Assembly (NCBI GenBank): GCA_031769625.1
Contig: JAUIMM010000040.1
Coordinates: 16,505,501 to 16,569,500 of the forward strand
Length of the DNA stretch: 64,000 bases
Direction: 5' to 3'
Source: Taudactylus pleione
Lineage: Eukaryota > Chordata > Amphibia > Anura > Myobatrachidae
Notes under the pieces: model-generated
What the model was told of the DNA's origin: nothing
Database searches by the model: none
Seen by the model: the letters and a program-made list of their open reading frames with translations, nothing else
In this document: one piece after another, positions 43,806 through 53,429 of the stretch
Numbering within the stretch: the stretch's first letter is position 1
Layout: each line of letters begins with the position of its first letter
Made by a program: the position numbers and the translations under genes

Positions 43806-44754
43806 GCAGTTTATCCAGGAATGGTGCACCCTTTGTGGCCTCCCCCCCCCCAAAAAAAATGCTATTTTAATATTTTTTTATTTTGAATCATTATTAGATT
43901 ATGATTGAGTCAATAATCACAGAATTACTAACATTTCATAGATCAACTAAAGTTTTAATCTGATATTTTCTAATTATTTGGCTTTTTTATTTGAGAAACA
44001 AGCCACAGATTTATTCCCAAGCCCTCTAGTAATTCAGCATTCTTCTATTATAGCTGTCTCTATTGTGCATCTATAATTTTGCATGTTTGACTTGTTATGA
44101 TTCATTTCAGGGGCAGTGATTTACTTATTTTGTTGTCTTGGGTAAGAACCTGTAACCCCTTCTTCTTGTTTAGGATCAAGTATGGACTCTGTTATTAACA
44201 GTTTGTAAATGTGACTTTCCACCACAGAGGAACTTCAACACAAACAACAGATGACAAAAATCACACAATAGGCTCTATATGATAAGACCAGATCACATGT
44301 GTACCCAGGAAGATTTGTCAGTCTTATACGACTTGGTAACTCGTAGATTGTGTAAATGCTAGAGTTAATTATATTGCCGACCTTCAGTTATATACAAATA
44401 AAAACATTAAAGTCAGATAGTGAGGACACACCAGGCTGTGGAAAATAACTCTAAAAAAGGCAGAATGACATATTGATGTGAATTAAGTTTTTCGGTGACT
44501 TGATCTTTTTTGGAGTGTTTCATTTAATTGTCTTAAAAGGGTGAGCAGGATACAAAATATCAGCAAGATGTTCGAGTTGAATACATTTAATTGATTAACA
44601 ATAATAATAATAATAATAACATACATGTATTCATTCAAAATTGTTAAAACCTTCTGAGAAACCTAATTCCCAGAAAAATTGCTTGAAAAAAGCACTTTCC
44701 TTTCCTTTTACAAATAGAGATTAACATTCTGATATCCCAATGACATAAATTGTG
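43806..44754. other. No gene seen; short (AAT)n tract
   Basis: AT-rich sequence with an (AAT)n tract at about 44599-44620. Nothing coding is supported before 44755. Confidence 0.4.
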
Positions 44755-45290
44755 TTTCAGAAACAAGTCACTGCTCCTGAAATAAGTACAATCCACCAAC
44801 AAAACCTTTTTACTTTAGAAAATGTAATGACTTCATGTATTGTGATTACATCAAAATCTATGAGAGACAGCAGACTCTTAAAAAGAAGCAAACAGCAAGC
44901 TCTAATGCCAGCTGACCAGTATCCAACTGGTCATCAGAAAAAACATGATCTTCTTTGTGTAAACAACGTGTCTAGTATCAAAGAAAAGGAGTGCAATAAT
45001 GAGAATTTTAGGATCTGTGAAAATAATATCAATGCAACATCGTTGTACTTAACTTTTGGGGAAAGGAGTTTTTCTGACAATTTCATGCCTAAAGAACAGC
45101 TAAAGAAATTAATGAAGTATTTTTCTTTCTTGTCATTAAATAAAATAGAGAGAGGTCTAGTCTTTACAAAAGTTACCTAATGAGGAAAAAGCAGTACTTT
45201 CTAAAAGCCATGCACATATGACAAATACTTCAAAATGTTTGCAAATAATTAGAAATTGCAAAAGAAGGCCAGAAGGTTAAATTAGCTTTA
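44755..45290 (+). pseudogene. Unassigned protein-coding relic, block 1
   Basis: An open frame from about 44755 to 45180 has non-repetitive, protein-like composition (APEISTIHQQNLFTLENV near its start, FGERSFSDNFMPKEQLKKL near its end). It meets a stop at 45178 but continues after a one-base shift as PNEEKAVLSKSHAHM for 35 more codons. TTGTGTTTCAG just before 44761 could be a splice acceptor. The shift and stops say it is not functional as it stands. I do not recognise the family. It could be a decayed retrocopy or a dead exon of a fast-evolving gene. Confidence 0.4.
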
Positions 45291-45472
45291 TCTTGTGGTT
45301 ACACAAAAGGCATGCAGGCAAAGGCTCCCTTTATAGTGAAACATGCGGAAGATAAACATCTACATAACTTTATCAACCTAAAGATAAAAAGAGATAACTA
45401 AAAAGTTTTTTTTCCATTGTACGACAAAGCAAAGATAATTCACTGACCTCTCACTATTCTATACAGCATTGG

Positions 45473-46250
45473 TCAAGGAAGGTTTAGGTGTATGAACCAT
45501 TCATCTGTGACAAAAGGAAGCCGAGCAGTGGCAATTTTAGTGAAGCAAGTGGCAGAAAAAAATATTGCACAAACCTGCTGTATATGAGCTTTCCAGGGTG
45601 TTGAAGCAGCAAGAGAGCATCTGAAACCGGGGCTTGGAATGAAGCAAGTTACACAAAAAACTGTCATTGAGAGACAGCCTCCAATGAACTCATGAAGATG
45701 CCCTGATGCAGACACAGTAGCCAGGAAGGAGACAGGGTAGGCATAGCTATCAAGAATTAAAAAAAAAAAAACGCAAAACATTGGAACACCATTTAATGAT
45801 GATAAAAACACTACCATCGGAAAAAAATCAATGGTTAGTAACCATCGGATTCCAATTTCCATCCCTGCACTGAACCTGCAGGTGGATTCCGGCCACCACT
45901 CCTCCACAGTGAAGTGCTCCCTTTCCAGCGTGATGTTCCTGCTTAGTCACACACCCTTGGTGAACAGACGGCAACTCCCATGGAAGTCAGCGCTGTTTTT
46001 GGACAGGGGCATCACAGCAAGGAAGCTCAACAGGAAGCCCAGGAAATATAGGGTACATTAAAGATAAAGAGGACATTGCTCATTGCCATATTTGGCAGCT
46101 GGAGAGGGGTGCACATGGAGGTTATGGAAATATACACAGGTGCCCCAGTCCTTGGGACATGATCCTGATAATGCTGATGGTAGCTGCAATACAAATCACT
46201 CATCCATGATCCTCCTGCCCTTCCCAGAACATCCCAGTGGATGGGCCCCA
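45473..46250. other. Unassigned segment between the two relic blocks
   Basis: Separates the two coding-like blocks. A minus-strand open frame of 144 codons at 45473-45907 is hydrophobic but matches nothing I know and ends in low-complexity runs; I do not treat it as a gene. The segment may be an insertion. Confidence 0.3.
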
Positions 46251-46254
46251 GCCA

Positions 46255-46490
46255 GCTGCAGGGCAGCAGCAGGGTGGGGGGGGGCGGTTGTGGTGACACT
46301 TATGAGATGCAGGGGGCTGTGGTGAGGTACAAGGGGTTGTGGTGAAAAATAGGATGCTGTGGTGAAATGTAGGGGGCAGGAGTAAGAAGAAGAAGGCTGT
46401 TGTGAGCAGGAGGCTGTGGTGGGATGCAGGGGACTGTGGTGACATGGCATAGGTTATGAGTTGCAGGGGGCTGTGATGAGATGATATTGT
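46255..46490. repeat. GGGGCTGTGGTGA minisatellite
   Basis: About nine irregular copies of a 23-27-bp unit with GGGCTGTGGTGA followed by a short AG-rich stretch. Open frames on the minus strand come from this repetition. Confidence 0.88.
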
Positions 46491-46509
46491 TCCCGTGCCA
46501 AGCTGGGGC

Positions 46510-47235
46510 GGGTCGCTAGTCATTGATAATAAGAAAGACTAAATATGGTTTGCAAGCTGAAGTAATCGGGGATATTTTAGAAATGAAACTTGTCATCAAT
46601 AATGATTTAAAGGAAAACTTTTTTGAAAAGAGAACAGTAATGTAAGTTCATGGAGAGCATGGAAGAGAGTTAGAGGCAAAGTTCTGCTTTCTGATGATAT
46701 CAAACCAAGTTGGTATGGATATATCTAACCATGTTTTAACTATTGTCTATAAAAGTGCTGGGTAATGCAGAAATGGGAGTTTATTTGTTTTCCGATATAT
46801 TGACCTTACACTGAATATACTCATTGGAGAAATTTGGCTTCAAATGTAGTGGACATTTTTAAAGTGCTGTGTGGTAAAGTTAAGAAAATGAACATTAATT
46901 CTGCAATGAAAGCAGCCTTGGATCCAACAGAATCTTTTGACAGTCATATATCAAACAAAGCACAACTATGGAATGATCTGTTTGATGAGCAGGTTACAAA
47001 TTCCTTGATATATGTGATTGAATATAACAGCAACTTTAAGCCTGCAAAAAACACCAAGACAGTGTCTTCAATATGCTTAAGTAGATGCAAATTTCATAAA
47101 ACAAAAGCATGTTACAACTTAGGGACTAGAAGGACTCCAACCCAAATCCATTTAATAAGGAAATTATTCATTTTCTCAAAGAATCTGGAAAGGAAAAAGT
47201 GCCACATTATCTTTAAAAGTGTATTTTGTTCTTGA
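46510..47235 (+). pseudogene. Unassigned protein-coding relic, block 2
   Basis: From 46510 one frame reads RKTKYGLQAEVIGDILEMKL, then LKENFFEKRTV, a stop, VHGEHGRELEAKF, a stop, and NGSLFVFRYIDLTLNILIG. After a further stop and a shift it becomes FKVLCGKVKKMNINSAMKAA, continuing open to 47235 (FDSHISNKAQLWNDLFDEQV, CHIIFKSVFCS). Long protein-like runs linked across stops are typical of a decayed coding sequence without introns. GTAAGT at the first stop could also be a splice donor. Probably the same source as block 1. Family not recognised. Confidence 0.4.
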
Positions 47236-48225
47236 TTTAGCTAATGTATATACACAAAGAGAAATGCAAATGCACAACTCCGCATTAAATAATTATATAT
47301 AAATAAATACATTTTTACCAATAAATATAAGTTTTTGGCATAATCTTGGCCAAGGTTATGGGCCTACCCACCACATCTGGGTAACATTTGCAGGGTAGGT
47401 CCCTAACATACTATGATTCAAATCCAGAGCGCAGGACACCCCTAAACTAGCCCAGCTAAGCCACCCCAAGGCACCGCTATAATAATAAAAGTGAAGTGTA
47501 AAGGAAATAGTTAAGAGCTGCCGCAGCTGCATATAAAGAAAAAAATAAAAATTTGAAATACATATATAAAAAACAGACAGTGAAGCGTTAAAATGTGGTC
47601 AAGGAAAAATGTGTTATACTGCAGTGCCCTGAAGCAGATCAACCAAAGCAATCCAGGGGGACCCACGCCCCAAAAATGAACCAAAGCTGCACTACACAGT
47701 CTAAATATTTGCAGGACTTACCTATATTGTGCCTCTGACTGTTGTGCATATTACTATGCCAGACTCCATGCTCTAAACCAATGTAGTAGGGGTGCAAGTC
47801 TGAGTGGAAAGTGTCTCGAGCTTTCAGGCGTGCAAAGCAATGCACTGATTGGATATATATAGAAAATGGGCCTCAGACTGCACACCCTGAACATATATAT
47901 ATATATATATATAATTGGAGGTGCTACCTGTGGAGACAATTGATATATACACAAACCCCCAGGAGAGTAGGCACTTCTCCCACATCCTGCCCACTTCCTA
48001 GTGATGTGGGCAGGATGGGGAGAATCTTACCATGTGTCGGCAGTCTGTCGGGAGGGGGTGGGGCATGATAATGCGATTCTATGATAATTGCATCATTTGG
48101 CTCCACCCCTTATTCAAATGTTCGCAGTTCATGGCATTTTGTCATGAGGGAGCAGAGCCTAATGACATGGTAATCTAGCTCCTCCACCATCACTGCCCAC
48201 CTGCTTCTAGGGATGGAGCCTCATC
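47236..48225. other. Unassigned repeat-like sequence
   Basis: Includes a short AT tract (47890-47913) and a segment with CCCACATCCTGCCCACTTCC and its inverted partner GTGGGCAGGATGGGG at about 47970-48018, probably a small palindromic element. No gene seen. Confidence 0.35.
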
Positions 48226-48474
48226 TCAGAGAGCACAATGTTGGTAAGTAATGATTTTGGCTTTGACCTTACTGTGTAGCTGTGGCATTGCTGTTTGAGA
48301 GAAATGGAAATGCGTGGGTACATGACCTCTGCTAATAGACTGAAACCTGTTGCACTTATTGCAGATATTGGCCACAGATCCCAGTATGGCTCTCATGGCT
48401 TTGGCAATCTGCTGTGCAACAGGACAATGGCTGTTATACTGGCTTCCCCTTTCAAATGTTTGTTTGACAAACAA
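48226..48474 (-). pseudogene. Relic of an old ZBED-like hAT transposase
   Basis: The minus-strand frame reads GSQYNSHCPVAQQIAKAMRA then VPTHFHFSQTAMPQLHSKVK. This lines up with copy 1 residues about 418-486 (MKYDSSHPEAKRITEALTAM ... IPSRFHFTRQAIPRLYRNVR) in order and spacing: S-x-HP/CP, K-x-I-x-AM, then P-FHF-x-Q-A-P-L. Identity is low, so this is an older family. The sequence upstream on the minus strand (48475-48900) is in broken frames and may be the rest of its N-terminus. Confidence 0.62.
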
Positions 48475-49241
48475 TTGATGGAAAGTACAATATAGTCATC
48501 ATCATCATTGTTATTATTATCAGTTACACAATTATTACAATATCCTGCTAAAAATGAACATCTACATTTCCACCATTATACACTACTCATTGTCACATTT
48601 TCAAATGATTTAGAAATTATGGGAGGATGCTGCTCAGATTTTACAGTATCACAGTTTCAAAATGTGACCTGTCTGACACACAGATGCTGCTCATGGACAC
48701 CCTTGGACTCTCCTCTGGATTCTTCTATGACCACTCATTTTGTTCTTCGGCCTCTTTGTTATTATTTTCAGGTACAGATATGTCACACTACCAGTACTAT
48801 ACTTAGAACGAGAAGCTAGTGCTTTGGAAGTTGCAGGAGGTGCATGTCTGTGTTGGCCACTCATTTTTGACCTGGCTTGTTTCTACTAATACCATGTCAA
48901 GCAAAAAGTGGCCGTGGTTAGGGCCTTTCTGTGCTATTATGTGTGGTATATGTAATATTAGCTATTTTCCGTCTTTTGGCCAAATCACAACAAGCAAGCT
49001 TACTGACAAATACCAACATAGAAGCTCAGAATTTTGTGGGTCCTAGGTAAACTGTTATACAACTATGCACACAATATATATATTAGGGGTGAGCGGGTTC
49101 GGATTTCTGAAATCCGAACCCCCCCGAGCCCCCCCGATCCGAGGCCGATCTGAGTCAGGCTCAACTTTTCCCGCCTAACTCGGATCTGAAATCGAAGCAA
49201 AACGTCATCATCCCGCCTTCCGGGTCTTGCGGGTTTTGGAT

Positions 49242-49252
49242 CCTATATAAGG
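49242..49252 (+). promoter_or_regulatory. TATA box of hAT copy 4
   Basis: CCTATATAAGG, about 160 bp inside the 5' terminus and about 550 bp before the transposase ATG. AACGTCATCA lies about 40 bp upstream. Confidence 0.7.
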
Positions 49253-49574
49253 TACCCGCGTCGGCACCATTTTCTCACTTGGCTGAGGACAGTGAAGAGT
49301 GAGGGTGGGAGTTAGGGCTGGCTGGGCTGTGTAGTGTAGTGTAGTGCAGTGTAGTGTTGTGCTGTGCTGTGCTGCGGTTGTCCATAGGGGCTGTGTCCAC
49401 TCCATCAAAGTCCATAGGGGCTGGCTGGACTGTGTTGTGCAGTCAGTTGTCCATAGGGGCTGTGTCCACTCCAAAGTCCTGTGCAGTGTCCCAGTCCTAA
49501 AGGGGTGCCGTAGTGTTGTCCAGGGGGTGCTCTGTCCATCAGGGGTGCTCCCCCCAAGTGCAAAAAAAAATAAT

Positions 49575-49790
49575 ATTTTTTCTGTGTTTGTGAATTGTGT
49601 GCACTGTGGCTGCACGTGCATCAACAAAGGAGCAGCGCCAAGCGTGCGCCTGTGTCCCATAAGTAAAAGGCCTGCTGGCTTGTACATTAAAGGGTGGTGT
49701 AACCCACAAAGTGCACTAGTGTCCAACAAAAATCAAAAATAATTTTCTGTGTTTGTGTGCGCCTTAGCCGCACGTATATATCAATATAAC
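49575..49790 (+). repeat. Unexpanded leader unit of copy 4
   Basis: One complete unit (TTCTGTGTTTGTGAATTGTG, TGCACGTGCATCAACAAAGG, CATAAGTAAAAGGCC, GGTGTAACCC) and the beginning of a second that stops at CCGCACGTATATA just before the ATG. This is the single-unit state of the array in copies 1 and 2. Confidence 0.88.
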
Positions 49791-49794
49791 ATAA

Positions 49795-52785
49795 ATGGAG
49801 GACCAAACTTTCTCCGATAAAAATAAAATAGGGAAAGATCAAGAACCACTTCCTTCTAGTGCTGAAGCTGCTGCCACTAGTCATGACATAGACAATAACA
49901 TGCCATCAACGTCGTCTGCCAAGGCCGATGCCCAATGTCATAGTAGAGGGCACATACAATCCCAAATGACAAAGTTCAGGAAAATGACCTTGAAAAAAAC
50001 ATTTAAATCATCTGAAGAGAAACGTAAACTTGCCAATATGCCATTTACGACACGGAGTGGCAAGGAATGGCTAAGGTCTTTCCCTATGTTCATGACTAGT
50101 GGTTCAGCTTCACATGACAATGGAAGCCCTTCTCCCACTAAAAAAATCAAACGAGTTAAGCTGGCAAAAGCACAGCGAAGAACTGTGCGTTCTAAGAAGA
50201 TATCACAAATCCCCAAGGAGACTCCAAGTGTGGTGGTGGTTGCGATGCCTGACCTTCCCAGCAGTGGATGGGAAGAGGTGGCTCTTTCCACCATTTGCAC
50301 GACCCTGCAAGTGCTGAAAGGAGCACCCACAGTCCACTTGCTGATATGCAAATTGAAGATGTCACTGTTGAAGTACAACAGGATGAGGATACTGGTGTAG
50401 CTGGCGCTGAGGAGGAAGTTGGCGAGGAGGATTCTGATGGTGATGTGGTTTGTTTAAATCAGGCTCCGGAGGAGACAGTTTTTGTCCGTGGGATGAAAAA
50501 GCCCATCACGGTCATGCCTGGGCAGAAGACCAAACATTCCACCTCTTTGGTCTGGCAATATTTCTATCCAAATCCGGACAACAACTGTCTTGCCATATGT
50601 ACCATATGTAAAGGTGAAATAAGTAGGGGTAGGGATGTTAACCACCTAGGAACATCCTCCCTTATACGGCACCTGCAGCGCGTTCATAAAAAGTTACTGT
50701 CAAGTTCAGAAACTTTGGCTAAGACCGTAAGCAGTCCAGGGACACCTAAATCCCGTTGTCCTGTTGTATCCAAGCGCCTGCAAACCACTCCCTCCTCGTC
50801 AATTTCCTCCTTAGTCAGGATCGGAAGTAGTCCTGCAGGCCATGTCACTGGCATGACTGACTCTCCTATCCGGGATTCCTCCGGAGGATCCTGGATTGAT
50901 ACGCCTCCTGCTGCTGCTGCTGCTGTTGCTGCTGCTGGGAGTCATTCATCATCCCAGAGAGGAAGTAGGAACACCACTACTTTTACTAAACAATTGACCC
51001 TCCAACAGTCCTTAGCGAGGAGGATGAAGTACGACAGCAGTCATCCTGAAGCAAAACGTATAACTGAGGCCTTGACTGCTATGTTGGTGTTAGACATGCG
51101 TCCGGTATCCGCCATTAGTGCAGTGGAATTTAGACAATTGATGGAGGTAGTGTGTCCCCGGTTCCAAATCCCGTCTAGATTCCACTTCACTAGGCAGGCG
51201 ATACCGAGACTGTACAGAAACGTCAGAAAAAGTGTCCTCAGTGTCCTGAAAAATGCCATTGTACCCAATGTCCACTTAACCACGGACATGTGGCAAGTGG
51301 AACAGGGCAGACTAAGGACTATATGACTGTGACAGCCCACTGGGTAGATGTATCACCTTATGCAGCAACAGCAGCAGCGTCACCAGAAGCAGCATCTCAG
51401 AAACGCCAGCTCATTCCAAGGCAGGCTACACTGTGTATCACCGGTTTCAGTAAGAGGCACACTGCCGACAACCTGCCGACAAACTGAGGGAAATCATCGC
51501 CCAGTGGCTTACCCCACTTAGACTCTCCTGGGGATTTGTGATATCTGACAACGCCACCAATATTGTGCGGGCATTACATCTGGGGAAATTCCAGCATGTT
51601 CCATGTTTTGCTCACACAATAAACTTGGTGGTGCAGAATTTTCTGAAAAGCGACAGGGGCGTGCAGGAGACGCTTTGGGTGGCCCAAAAAATTTCTGGCC
51701 ACTTTCACCATTCAGCGACTGCGTGCCGAAGACTGGAGTGCCAGCAAACACTCTTGAACCTGCCCCGCCATCACCTGAAGCAAGAGGTTGTGATGCGTGG
51801 AACTCAACCCTCTATATGCTTCAGAGGATGGAGGAGCAGTAAAAGGCCTTTCAAGCCTATACATCCACCTATGACATAGGCAAAGGAGGGGGTATGCACC
51901 TGACTCAAGCGCAGTGGAGAATGATTTCCGTGCAAGGTTCTCCAGCCCTTTGAACTTGCCACACGTGAAGTCAGTTCAGACACTTGTGGATGAAGCCCTT
52001 CATTTGCTTTGCCAGGATTCCAGGGTGGTCAATCTGTTGAAATCAGACCACTACATTTTGGCCACCGTGCTCGATCCTAGGTTTAAAGCCTATGTGGTGT
52101 CTCTCTTTCCGGCCGACACAAGCCTTCAGAGGTGCAAAGACCTACTGGTGAAAACACTGTCAGCTGAAGCGGAATGTGACACGTCAACAGCTCCTTCTTC
52201 ATTTTCTCCAGCAACTGGGGCTGCCAGGAAAAAACTTAGGTATCCTAAGCAACCCGCTGGCGGTGATGCAAGGCAGGCAGGACCAAGTTTGGACATCTGG
52301 TCCGGACTGAAGGACCTGGCAACAATTTCTGACATGTCTACTGTCAGTGCATATGATACTGTCACCATTGACAGAATGGTGGAGGATTACATCGGTGACA
52401 GCATCGAAGTAGGCATGTCACACAGTCCGAACCTGTACTGGCAGGAAAAAGAGGCAATTTGGAGGCCCCTGTACAAACTGGCTCTATTTTACCTGAGTTG
52501 CCCCCCCCTCCAGTGTGTACTCCGAAAGTGTTTAGTGCAGCCGGGAACCTTGTCAGCGAAAGGCGTAGGAGGTTGCTTCCACAAAATGTGGAGAAGATGA
52601 TGTTCATAAAAACGAATTATCAACTCTTCCAGGGAGACCAGCCTCCAGAACGTACAGAGAGACCTGTGGTGGTGGATTCCATCGGGGACGAGTTAATATT
52701 CTGTGAGGATGAGGATGTACACAACACTGAAGAGGGTGAGGAATCGGTGGATGAGGAGGATGAGGACGACATCTTGCCTCCGTAG
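49795..52785 (+). pseudogene. ZBED-like hAT transposase, copy 4, at least six lesions
   Basis: Starts MEDQTFSDKNKIGKD and is homologous to copy 1 end to end. The BED finger (WQYFYP, C-x2-C, H-x4-H) and dimerisation region are recognisable. Lesions include a one-base loss at about 50301, a one-base loss at about 51290 just after TTDMW, an indel near 51475 (NLPTN then stop), a one-base loss near 51794, TAA in place of CAA at 51841, a deletion of about 100 bp near 51970, and a C tract of eight bases at 52501-52508 that shifts frame before VYSERVF. The final segment is open to TAG at 52783-52785. Not functional. Confidence 0.92.
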
Positions 52786-53429
52786 AGCTAGTTTGTGCAG
52801 GGACACATTAATTGCCAGCTTGTTTTGTGGGGGCCCAAACGAACCAATCATTTCAGCCACAGTCGTGTGGCAGACCCTGGCGCTGAAATGATTGGTTTGT
52901 TAAAGTGTGCATGTCCTGTTTATGCAACATAAGGGTGGGTGGGAGGGACCAAGGACAATTCCATCTTGCACCTCTTTTTTTTCTTTGCATTTGCATTATG
53001 TACAGTTTGGGGCCTAGTTTTTCAAGCTGCCATCCTGTCTGCCACTGCAGTGCCACTCCAAGATGGGCCACGTGTTTGTGCCGCCCAGTCGTATCGCTTA
53101 GCATAGTCATCCAGCTACCTCGGTGCAACCTTTTGGACATAAAAACACTATTGTGAGGTGTGAGGTGTTCAGAATAGACTGGAAATTAGTGGAAATTATG
53201 GTTATTGAGGTTAATAATAGCATAGGAGCAGAAAAACCCACAAATTCTGTGATTTTAGCTGTTTTTATGCTTTTTTAAAAAAAAAAATACAGATCCAAAA
53301 CACAAAACCCAGAACCCAAAACACGGAAGGGTGGTTTTGGCAAAACCAATCCAGATCCAAAACACGAAGAAAGATCCAGATCCAAAACCAAAACATGATA
53401 AGTGGCCGGTGCACACCCCTAATATATAT

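Larger units (their letters stand above)
49084..53421 (+). mobile_element. hAT transposon copy 4, both ends present
   Basis: Starts TAGGGGTGAGCGGGTTCGG and ends CCGGTGCACACCCCTA, with ATATATAT on both sides (49076-49083, 53422-53429). It is in the opposite orientation to copies 1-3. Order: terminus with GGATTTCTGAAATCC palindrome, TATA box, leader with one array unit and part of another, transposase, 3' region, GGATCTG-rich subterminal zone. At 4,338 bp it is shorter than copy 1 chiefly because the array is not expanded. Confidence 0.95.

Noticed and set aside
45473..45907. Minus-strand frame of 144 codons, hydrophobic
   Set aside because: No recognisable domain, a phenylalanine run over a poly-A tract, and no support from neighbours.
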